Positions 48,601 to 60,600 of a DNA stretch of 64,000 nt are shown here, piece after piece. The notes beneath the pieces are model-generated. The model ran no database searches and had not been told where the DNA came from. It saw nothing but the letters and a program-made list of their open reading frames with translations. The translations under genes were made by a program, and so were the position numbers. Source of the DNA: Actinernus sp. WN-2022. Taxonomy: Eukaryota; Cnidaria; Anthozoa; Actiniaria; Actinernidae. The DNA lies in NCBI GenBank assembly GCA_030867875.1, contig JAOWCC010001589.1:77647537-77711536 (forward strand). The letters run 5' to 3'. Position 1 is the stretch's first letter, and every line of letters begins with the position of its first letter.

Positions 48601-51600
48601 TTAAGATGGTAGTTCGTATTTTAAGATCTAATAGTCAGTCGTTCTGTGGTTTTGAAATGTCAAACTTGTCTACAATGTGTCATTATACTGTCTACAACGA
48701 GACATTCTTTGTCTACAATGTAGAACAACACCGCTTTTCTCACGCTGGCACACAAAAATCTCTACCGGCAGTATGCCAAACAGTGATCACATGGTACAGA
48801 CCATTCACATCACAGTCGCTGTTAAAAAACTTGGGGTGTTGCAGTTTACTGGGAAGAGTAGTATTTAAAATTAGAAACGGGTGCAGTGCATGATTGCCTC
48901 TGTTTTCGTTTAGTTTTGGTAGAAAACTGGGGAAACCCATGCATGCTTGCTCATCAAAAGCGCATGCATGTGATATTTTGCCACGTTGTGCTATGACCCA
49001 GCAGTAGCCTGAGTTAATGTCTCAAATAGATAATTTAAAAGAAATTTTAATAAGAATGAGCTGTGTCCCTTTTCAGTACATCTTGTCCTTCCTTCTGATG
49101 TAAATGTTGTGGCAGCTCTCGGCGATGGATATACTGTAAGTACATTTTAATGAAAATAATGATCCATGAGGTATTTCCTCTTCTAATCTATATGAGGGGA
49201 ACGTGAAAGAACATGTGTTATTTCGAGAAAGAGTAGGGGATTGTCTCCCAACACAACAACCTGGTATTCTGAGGTACTAACAATCACACGATAATGAAAA
49301 CTGCATGGCAGCACATTTCGCCACAATAGCAGTCCGTATAACAAAAATAACCAAGTGTGAAGTGCATTTGGATATACTGTATTCATATAGAATTTGCGCT
49401 ACATTTTGTATATAAATGAATACTGGTACTTTTTTTTTTCATTTTTTAAATACCCAGCTAAATCAAAATGGAACAATGACCTTATGATAATATTCTAAGT
49501 TGGAAGTTCAGTGCCCAAGGCTGCAACAGTGCTTGAGAGCTCGGCTGCCAGGACCCTGGCAACCGAACAGCCCAGCGCACTGGGTCGCACAAAAGTGGAC
49601 AAAGGGAGGGAGGGAGGGAGGGAAAACCGCGAGCGATCACAGCGACGTGAAACTGACAAGCGGGAAACCGAGCCACGATCAAGACAACAACACAAAGCGC
49701 AAGTCCCGGATGCGAGCCCCAGGGCCGCGCGAGCAAACACAGGGCCCCCAGTAGTCGCTGGTTCTTTAACCATGCCTAAATTACATTTAGTCTCGATTAA
49801 ATACCCAGCTAAATCAAAATGGAACAATGACCTTATGATAATATTCTAAGTTGGAAGTTCAGTGCCCAAGGCTGCAACAGTGCTTGAGAGCTCGGCTGCC
49901 AGGACCCTGGCAACCGAACAGCCCAAACGAGCCGAGGCGAGACGAACAAGGACTGAGCGCAGCCCAGAGCACCGAAGGCAAACCACACTGACTTGAATGC
50001 CCAACTAAGGAAGGGCTTACCCCCTAGCGACCAAGAACTGATGTAGGCAACTATCCCTCCGATATACAGAGAACTGTTGCATGCAGCAAAAGGGGGGGGC
50101 TAGGCATTAGTCACAGCCTGGAAGGAACTAGGCATCTAGCTAACCCGAACCAGGCGACCCCAGACCATTCGCTGGGAATGCCCCTAGCCCCCCAAGCTTG
50201 AGCACAGACCTTCTACTCTGGATTCGTAGGTGGGCAAGTTGGGGGCCGGTGTTGGTCACGACCTTGGAAGGAACTAGGCCACTAGCTAACCCGAACCAAG
50301 TGACCTGACCAATCGGTGTTGGTCACGACCTTGGAAGGAACTAGGCCACTAGCTAACCCGAACCAAGTGACCTGACCAATCGCTGGGAATGGCCCCGGCC
50401 CCCTCCCAGACAAGGCAAGCGGCGAGTGGGGGCTAGGTGAAAGTCCCAACCTGGAAGGAACTAGGCAACTAGCTACCCGAACCAGGTGACCCCTAGCCCC
50501 CGGCCCACTGACAAGCTAGACACTAGCATCCCGACAGCTGATGCACATAATTGACACCTCCAATACACGAATGTTGCCTGATGCGAAAAAATGGGGGACT
50601 AGGCAATAGTTATGGCCTTGGAAGGAACTAGGCGTCTAGCTAACCCGAACCAAGAACCAGACCATACACAAAAATGGCCCTAGCCCCCCAAAAACTTGGG
50701 ACCCAGCTAGTTGACTAACACTTACCTTTCAAAGACCGGCTGAAAGGGGGGGGGGGGAACACGCCTTCACGATCGCCGCAACTAGATGCAAAAGGCAAAC
50801 TGGTCCAACCATTCTGCACATATAAACAGCTACGCCGTTGGGACGGAAGTGGAGCATCATACAGCACAGCAGCACCACCACCTACATGTATTAGGACTCT
50901 CCAACCCCGGCTGCGGGAGAAGACAATGTGTCTACAGTCTCACCGAATAGTGAAATATGGATCCTGGTTTGTAACATCACCCAAAACAGCTACACCGACC
51001 GAGACAGAAACAGAGTTGCACTGGGGACAGCATCACAGCAACCCAGATATACATTGTACGGAGGACTCCGATGTCCAGCCCAAGCTGTGTATGGAGAGAA
51101 CAATAATCACAGTCACACAACTAGATGAGTGGGGCATTCTGAAACAAACCACTTCACGCCTAAAATAACTACCACTCGGCCAAGGTAACGCCATGTACAA
51201 ATGTAGCAGAGGCCACCACGGCAGGCAACACTGACGTACTGGTGCACACGAATCGACCAGTTCGAGTTACAGTGGAAACCGTAATCCATAACACACAGAA
51301 ACAGTCAGATTGGTATGCCCCAATCCAACCACGCCACTCTTAAACAACTGCCACAAAGCCATGGCAGCAGGAATTACTGGAACACACAAACTGTCCAGCC
51401 CAAACCAACGAAAATAATTAACTCTGTGGTTGTAGTAGCTGAGGAGCAACTGCAGCCAAGTCTTCTGGAGCTAAGCGAATGTAGGATTGATAAGCATCGT
51501 TGGACCATCTACCAAGGATTTTGATCAATGATTCTGACAGACCCGCCAATGAAGCTGCTGAAGCTGCGCCAATACGGAAGCTATGAGAAGTGTAGTGGCC

Positions 51601-54600
51601 CACAATCTTTGCATCCGTCAAAGCCTTGTTTAGTCGATGGATCAATTTTTCTTTAGTGAGGGAAGACCCATTCTGAAGTAAAAATAAAGGACCTGGCGTT
51701 GGACCTCTCAGCTGCAAGTATGACAACATCGCGTCTACTGCACAAATAGGTGTGTAGGACCGACCAACCACAATGGTTGTACCCTGACGAAACGGGTCCG
51801 TTTTCGAGGTTTTGAGGTAGATGTAAAGGAGTCTTGGCTGCACCTGTGAGTCAATCACGACGTCGTCCACAGCAAGATGAATGGATGGGTTGAAAGACTC
51901 TGTGGCTGGAGAAGTGAATTCACTACAGCGGAGGAAGCCGAAGAAAGCTAAACAAAATGCAGCCCAAAACATGATGTCGTCCTGGTTAGATCTACTCAAA
52001 ACTGACCAAAGTGAAGCCAAGACAGCTGGAGTTATTGGGAGTCTAGTGTCCCGGGAAGAACCGATAGTTCTCCGGGCACCCCGAACCACCCTTTGCAAAC
52101 GAAGACAGTTCACCAGAGGATCGGACAGCCCCAAGTCTATGTGGAGCGAGCGCACGGCACTGAGGTACACCATAAAAGCCACAAAGCTTATAAGACAATC
52201 CTCGGACGCTGGATGGTCAGAAGTGAAAGTATAGCCAGAACGCTGGCAAAACGAAAGGAAAAGTTTTTGGCCAGATGAGTAAGTTTTGTGAGTATTTTTT
52301 GCCAAACCAGCAGACAAAAGCAAGGAACTCTTCTCTGTCAATCCCACTTTGTCAGCCACGGTAAAAGGTAGGCTGGAATGGAGACGGGGGAAGCATCTGC
52401 GTCTGGGACGAGCTGGCGGAATCGATCCATCTGAAACCGAGAAAGAGCATCAGCAACAGAATTGGTCACACCAGGAATGTGAGATGCAATCACAGTAAAG
52501 GAATGTTTAGCCGAAGCAAGAAATAAACAACGCAGCAGGTGCATAACACATGGCGAACGAGAGGTACCAGTTCGGAGGATAGCCACCACTGCTTCATTGT
52601 CCAGCTGGCAAAGGATACGCTTCGATGACCACTGAGAGCCCCAAATGTGAGCAGCGACCACAATAGGAAAAAGCTCCTTAAATGTAATGGATAATTCAAA
52701 GGACTGGGGTGACCAATGACCTTGGAACCAGTGGCCCTGAAAGTAAGCACCATATCCAATAGAACCAGATGCATCGCTGCAAACCTGAACATCAGGTGAA
52801 GGGAGCCAACTTGGCATGAGAAAGAAGCTGCGACCGTTCCAGTCCTCCAAAAAGATGTCCCACCACCGAAGATCTGCTTTAATAGCAGCATTAAGGCGAA
52901 TAAAACAATGCGCAGAGGAAACACCTAAGGTCAGATCTATCAGCCTTCGGAGGAAGGTACGGCCAGGTATGACAACCTGACAGCAATGATGCAGAAGACC
53001 TATCAGTGACTGTAATTCTTTGAGGGTGCAAGAACGACGTAAAAGCCAAGAGTGGACTACGGAGCGGACCCTAGATAACTTCTCTTGAGGCAACCTGGCT
53101 TCCATAACGTCGGAGTCGAGACATATCCCCAAAAAGCAAAGCTGGGGTGAAGGGCCTTCAGTCTTATGAGAGGCAATGGGAACCCCCAAATCTCTGCAAG
53201 TACTGGAAAAGGCGTCCATGTTCTCCTGACACACCGAAGACTGAGGTGGACCAATCGTGAAGAAGTCGTCCAAATAGTGAATCATTGCACCCACTCCAAA
53301 ATGTTGTTGAGCTATCCATTGGAGGGCATCTGCTACGCGGTTAAATATCGAAGGGGCTGACCGAAGCCCGAAGGGAAGAGCCAGATCAATGTAGTAGCTA
53401 TTTCTCCAACGCATACCCAACAGCACACGGTCCTCGGGATGAATTGGGATAATACGGTAAGCGCTCTCAATGTCTAACTTAGCCATTAAGGCCCCACGAC
53501 CCATAGAAAAAATAAGAGCAATAGCCTCATCGATAGAAGTGTAGTGAACGGGAAAGTCATCCTTTGAAATGCCATCATTAACGCTCCTGCCGGCTGGGAA
53601 GGACAAGTCCAAAATAAGTCTCCACCTGCCAGGTTGACCCTTCTTCGGAATCACCCCAAACCGGTTGACGTGAAGGTGAGAGAGAGGAGAAGAAGGAAAA
53701 GGGCCAGCCACCCGACCAAGAGAGCACTCTTGAGACAAATAATTGTCGATGACGCTAGGCTGAGACAGAGCGGATAGCATGTTATGTGGAGCAGATCTCA
53801 ATGAGGAGCCAGAGAAACCGCAATGGAAGCCTGCCGAGATACCAGACACGACAAATGCTGCTAAAGTCTTATCAGGATGATTAGCTAAGTAAGCGGCCCA
53901 GCGTTGAACACGAAGTGGAGATACCGCAGACACAACTGGACAGGCAATTTCAGGGATGTGAAGATGCGAGGAGGAAGCGAAATGATCACTTCCTCCTCTG
54001 CTTGCGAAAGGGCTGAGTAGTCGAACTCGAGGCATTACGCTTAGAAGACGATGTAGGCTGTAAAGGGCAATCCCGAGCTCTATGATTCGCACTGCAATCA
54101 GCATTACTACACCAATGGCGGTAGCGGCAAACTGCCTGCTTCGCAGCACAGAGACCACTGTTCCAAGAATGGCAAGTCGCCAAACCTGAAGGGGAGCCAG
54201 TCGCTTCCGTAGAAGACAATCGCCGAGCAGATAAAATCGGGGACGTCCACGGACAAAACTCGACTGTATGGTCCAATGAGTGACAGCTTTGGCAGGAACT
54301 TGTGATGCGATTTGCACTTGTGAAACTTAAACTCCACAAGCTGGGATGAGGATCCCCCCACGGTATAGATGGCTTGTTGGCCGCAAGAGATCTAAACCCT
54401 CGGTCGTAGGCAAACCAATGAGGAGCCTGGTATTCCCGAGAAGCACGACAGATGAGTAACATATATGCTAACATCTCTGCAGAACGGTGAGGCTGAGCAG
54501 AACGACTCAATCCAATCGTGAAAGTTCAAAACAGCTTTGTGTCTAGGCTTGCTAGGGGCCAGTTCCAAGTATGGAGCTGCAGTTGAAGTCGATGAAAACC

Positions 54601-57600
54601 GCAGAGTAGCTGGCCGAGCAGGGTCAGGGAGAGATGACAGGTTGGCTGGAAGAAATTCTGTTAAATCTACAAACTGTCCCGAAACAGCTCGGTCCACCAA
54701 TTTGGACGGGATCGGAGGCAGCGAGTCGGCTACCAGAAAAGGACGAGAAGCTGAAGGGAGCGAAGCTGACGGTTGTGAAACCGAAGACCATAACGGTAGA
54801 GCAGGCCCCGGAACGAAAGCTGAAGGCACCGACGGGATCGGAAATGGTGCAGAATCAACAGTACGCAAAAATGAGGGCGCCGACCAAACAGGATGATACG
54901 TACCTAGATTGCTGGCCGCCGAAGAATACTGAGGCGGGACAGGAACAGCGGCGATCCCCGAACCTGGAACCAAACCACTAGCAGACGAAGTGACAGCCGC
55001 GACGAATCGAGGGCCCGAAACCTCCGATAAACCGCCACCCGATCCCGCTACCGACGGTTGACAAGTTGGACGAAATCCGGCCTGATATAGAGCAGCAAAC
55101 AAACCCTGGAAATCCGAAGCTGAAGACACGATCGCTCCACTTTCTGAACCCAAAGGGCTAGCTGTAGGGGCAGAGTGATCTTGATCAGCCATGCTTGTGG
55201 TCATGTGGATCGGCACACTTGACCGAAGGATTTTAACTTCACGGAATTACAGGATTAATGAACCATACTCGCTGATCAAATAGGTCACAAAGATCCACTG
55301 AACCAATACTTCAATAACCCAACTTGAACCACTAATTCGCCAACCCACAAAGGGAAAACCGCGAGCGATCACAGCGACGTGAAACTGACAAGCGGGAAAC
55401 CGAGCCACGATCAAGACAACAACACAAAGCGCAAGTCCCGGATGCGAGCCCCAGGGCCGCGCGAGCAAACACAGGGCCCCCAGTAGTCGCTGGTTCTTTA
55501 ACCATGCCTAAATTACATTTAGTCTCGATTAAAATGTCTAGTGAATATGCTTTTTACAAAATAATGCACAATATAAACACACAGAGGTTTAATTATAGTC
55601 GGCAAAGCATCTAATATGGCTGTCAGTGTGTATGGTATATTTACAAGGTGTCATGCATATATTTTGGCGAGCCTTTAATTCGGATGATGAGTAAAAATAC
55701 AGCTGCCGTATTAGATGCTTAGCCGACCAATAAGTTATTTATTAATTTTAAGTTCTGCAATGTTCAAAACAAAATATTCTTTCCATAATATCCAAAACCT
55801 TTGCACACATGCACAAGAAATAATATTTACCATGATGACGGGAAGCTATTTTAATGTAACTACCCAAAATATGGTCTCTTATTTGGTGTGTCTTTTGCAT
55901 ATTTCATGCGTTTTTGGCAGATGATGAACTGATGTTCAAACCTTTCACACATGCATGTGGGATGTTGAAAATCAATTAATTAAAGCAAATTATGCAAACA
56001 ATATTAACAAACTGTATACTATATGCATTGTATATGCATGTAATGTAATATCTTTAGTTTTCAAGGAAAATATTGTGTATCTTTTCAATCAACCAATCGA
56101 AAATTGACTTCATACATGTGCAATACCATCACGTACATGTACGTAGCCCACAAAAATAAACTGCAGCAAAAGACTATTACTTTAATTTGACCAAACAGCT
56201 TTTATTTTCAGAGAGGACTTGGTACAAAAGCCACCTCTTGGAATGGTTTTTTTACTGAATACAAGGGAACATCTTGGAGGTAAATATACATTGTAATTAT
56301 ATGATTATTATATTATATATTATTGACACAATAATTATATATTAACAAGAGCCCATCTGGGCTTTCACTCGGGCCACATTAGATTGAAGATGAAATACAC
56401 TTTCATTTGAAATCCTCTTAATCCTCTAATATTAACCAAAGGGAAGAATTATTAGCTGAATTTAGCAGTCTTTAGGAGTGGCCGGTAGCACGGTGACTTT
56501 CATTCTCTGCTCCCCTAGTATATATGTAATTTAATAGTTTTCTTTTTCTCGTTTGTTGACCTTTTAATTTAAACACTACTTATTCGTTTAACACACTGCA
56601 TTTGAGCAGGCATATATTCATTGTTTTGAACCCGAGAATTAACCGTACTACCGTACTTCATGGTCGGGACCTTTCTTTAGTAGTGGGTTGTAGTCAGGTG
56701 ATTGTAAACTCTCATCATTTAGCACAGAAAATGTATTCTGATGAATAGGGATCGGGTTGTCATGTAAGAAATATGGCTCTTGAACAAACTGACAAGCTTC
56801 AGTAGGTTGGGTAGTCTCAGAACATTGTCTTCTTTTTTGTATTCTTGTTTTTTTTTTTAAGTTTGAAAGTCGGATCTCATGCAGCTTTATTATATCCGCT
56901 TTCAACTCGCCATTTTCAACTTCTAAGTCAATAATATATTTGAGATGACAGCATCTTGATTTCGGTCTTGTATATATTATCTTGCTGTACTAATTTGTCT
57001 TCCAAATGACTGAGTTTGGTTTCTTGATTCGTGTTTTGATGTGACGAGAGTAAGAATTCATTACGCATATCAGTTAGGTCAGCCTCCATGTTACAAATCA
57101 AGGTCGTTAAAGCAGCGAGAGAGTTCTTATTGCGGGCTAACAAATATTTTTATCCTCGTGAAGAATCTAAAGAATTCCGTCTCTTCCGGTTTGAATTTGA
57201 CTCATGTATATGTTGCTTTTGGAGTTTCAAGGATATGTTGATCCAAAACTACAGGCTCTTGGGGTTTTTCATTGACTTGTGAACTTGCAGGCTCTGTAAT
57301 TTGTTTTGTTTTCTTAGTATAACAAAGTGTTGAACATGTTCATGTTATCAAGCATGTCACGCGTGACCTCTGTTTCTTCGTTCATTAAGTTCTCTACTTT
57401 CATCTGTAATCTGGGAAACTCTATCTTTGCCCATGCCTTGGCACATAACTATTGCTGTTGTTAAGTAGACGTGGATGATTATAAGTAAAATCCTTCGACA
57501 GCTTGTACCGTTTCCGCTAGGTCAATATCCTCGCTGGAACGAAATAACTTGATCTCAATACTCTCTGATCCAACTTACGGTAAATTTAAATCTCTGACAG

Positions 57601-60600
57601 TTTTTAAGAGACTCATAATATTGGTCTTGAAGTGCCTTCACTCAAAATAAGATGTTCTCCTCGGATGTTTTAAATGCAGCGCAGCGAGCCGATGGCTTAT
57701 AGATTCCAATATCTATTTCTTCAAATTTTAGCTTTCCGGATCCTGGCCCCTACACTGGCTTCAGGTCGTTGTACGTGTCGTATAATAAAATCACTGGCCA
57801 TCTGGGTAAAAAACGCGGTCCTTCGGCTCCGACAATAGCGCCAGTTGAAATATCCTGAGCCTGTTGGAAGGCTTTCGCACCAGTGAAGTTAAATAAAACA
57901 TTAAACTGGCTTACATTTGAGAGATGAGACTCCAAATTAGAGAGAAAGTTGCTCGCGGGTCCTCCGCCATCTTGCTTTACTGTATTAAGTTATGTAAATA
58001 AATTAACCTGGCGATTGTTGCGTGATCAGCACAGTGCAATCTGATTGGTGTGAATTTGACCTTTAACGCATGCGCAGAAATTTTGCGACACCCAACAAAT
58101 AAACAAAAAATAACGACTTGCATTTTAAGACTCGGTGCTGCCACAGGCAGCCCGAGTAATTAGGATGAATATTTTGTCTTCTGGAAACCGTTTATAAGCA
58201 TTGAAGTTTATAATTACATCTTGAGTCAAGGTTATTCCTACGTTAAAGAACAGTACATGTACATGTAGAAGGAAAAAAATCCAACAAATATATTATTTTG
58301 AAATCACTCAGGGAACAGTTGTTTGAAGCCAAATTAGTGCAAATCCTGGATTGTAATTCTTAACTCATTGTTTTGGTTCTCTCAGTCGAAGGTATTTGTT
58401 TCCAAATCTAGCAAGACAAGTAGAAATGTATGGATATATAGTGTTATTTCTCCTCTTCGGAATAAGTTAGTTTTTAACCTCAGATTTGTAGTCCACAAGT
58501 TAGCAAATCAAACTAAAGATTGCTCTTAATCCTGAATTAGCTTAATTGTTGCCAATCGCCTCCCGCTTGTACAGGCATTTACACGTCAGTATTAAGATTC
58601 AGTCAATCCATGTTTTGTTTTAATGGAGCCAACTTGCTCACTTTCTCTCTCGCAACTTTCTCTTCACAACAATAATAAAACTATTACCTACTTGTCACAC
58701 CCTTAGTAAACATGAGTTGACCTCCAATGCTCGATTCTAATTGGCCTACTCAAATTCCATCTACTTGACTCACTTCCGCTCGCATTTATGTCTCTATTAT
58801 TAGTGGCTGACTTAAATTTATTTCACATTGCTTTCTCTTCATCCATGGGTCACGCACACAGCATAATACATACAGAAATTTGGACCAGTCTCCAACATTA
58901 TAAGGCTTTTAACAGCTGGGCCCCAGGTCTACACAATGTCCCATATTGGCTTTAATATATTTTTTTTAATGGGATATTATAATTAATTTGCTGTGATTAT
59001 TGTTTCAGTGTTGGAGGAGATGGATTGCTTAATCAAACCACAACTGTACCAAGTAAGTGATGAAAGTTAAAATCCAGTACATATTTTATTCAGTGTTCAT
59101 TCTAGGGTGCGGTTTTGCAATATTTTTGTGCTTTGACTGCCAACCTTTGCAAAAACTTGTTTACACAGGGCTTTCAAGATAAGCTTTGAGTGCATCGCCA
59201 GTTATTTTCTCTTTATCAACAGACAATGAAACTTTTGTGCTTGACTTTTAGCCTTACGTCACAGATACCTACTTTCCTATGTTGACCTCGTACTCAAAAA
59301 CATTTTGAAAGACCTGTTACATGGGACCTGTGTCCCCATTTGCTCTCTACAATGCAAGTCTAGCATGTCATTCATCATAATTATTTATAAACTCCATTAT
59401 CTGAGTGCCATACTTTTTCATTGACAGTTGTAGAACTTGGAATTTTGTGCATTGAAAATGCATGAACACTGCATTACTAGCATGGATTGCCTGATTCACA
59501 TCATTTTTATTAGTCATTAGTGCCAGGTTTAATTACATGTACTATCATGTCTATTAATATTAGTAATTATGTTGTTTTCTTGTATCAGATATTTTGAAGA
59601 AATTTAACCCACAAGTGAAGGGATTTTCATCAAAAAAGAAAAGTTTTGACCTCAACATTGCTTCTGTATCAGCATCATCATGGTGAGGAATCTCTTTCAA
59701 TGATACAAATTGTTACACTGTGTACCTTCAGCTGGACATTAATAGTGGAGCAGATTTTGTATGAGTGGGACAAACTACGGCATGTCCGTAGCCTTACAGT
59801 AATTTAACCATTATGATACTGTAACCATGCGTACCGTAACTCTGAAATTTGATTGGATCAGCAGGACAAAAACAATAGGGAAACCATTTCAATGTCACGG
59901 CATGCCGTACAGTAACCATGCTGTAGTCAGTGCTGTAGTTTGTCCCACTCATACGAAATCTGCTCTAGTTACCAAGGGCGTTACCTTCGGTAACACTGAT
60001 ACGTGCATGTATCTTGTGAGGTATATGGGGAAAATGTTGTGAGATTATGCACCTTTGAATTTCCTTATCGTAGTGCAGGGTCCGAAATTGCGCCTTACTT
60101 GATGCCAATGTGACTAAATTTTGAGTGTTGGCGACCAAAATTTCAGAGTTAGTCGCTAGCTGGCAACGTACCTAAAGTCTTCACAATGTTTTCACATTAC
60201 ATGTATGTCCCGAAGTCACACAATGTTCTAAGTAAATTTAGCCAATAAAACATGCCAGCTAATGTTCTTTGTCGTGTGTTGCTTGAAACTTGAAATGTGG
60301 CGGCCACAATCGGTCTTTTGGCAACTAAATTTGTTTGGCTAGTTGCCAGTTGGCACCTACATGTACGCAAAAAAGTTAATTTCGGCCCCTGTAACGGGAA
60401 AACAAGTCTTATATCCGTGTAAAAACAAAAGCAAAACGAAGTTTGCGGCTATTTAAAACAAAACTGAAATACTTTAATAATTTAGAATTATTTATAGCAA
60501 GACAAAATAATAAAGATCAGCTTGCTCATTATAAATAATGGATACAATAGTATTTACAAATATCAAATACTCTTATTTAAATCATTCTGATAATTTATTT

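Larger units (their letters stand above)
49448..55533 (-). mobile_element. Ngaro/DIRS-type YR retrotransposon with split direct repeats
   Basis: A 6.1-kb element read on the minus strand: 5' terminal repeat (55533-55349), gag-like, RT-RNase H and tyrosine recombinase frames, then a non-coding 3' region and terminal repeats. The repeats have the Ngaro layout. Block B at 55349-55533 recurs internally at 49599-49801, and block A at 49448-49574 recurs at 49799-49925, so the sense order is B, ORFs, A, B, A. The internal junction CTCGATTAAATACCC joins the two outer ends (CTCGATTAAA and AAATACCC) over a shared AAA, as predicted for integration of a circle by a tyrosine recombinase. No methyltransferase is visible, which argues against PAT/DIRS1. 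It lies antisense in intron 5 of the PLB1-like gene. Confidence 0.92.

Noticed and set aside
49495..49827. Overlapping frames around 49.5-49.85 kb and again at 55.25-55.47 kb that look like conserved proteins
   Set aside because: They fall in the two copies of the Ngaro terminal repeat; similarity is due to the repeat.
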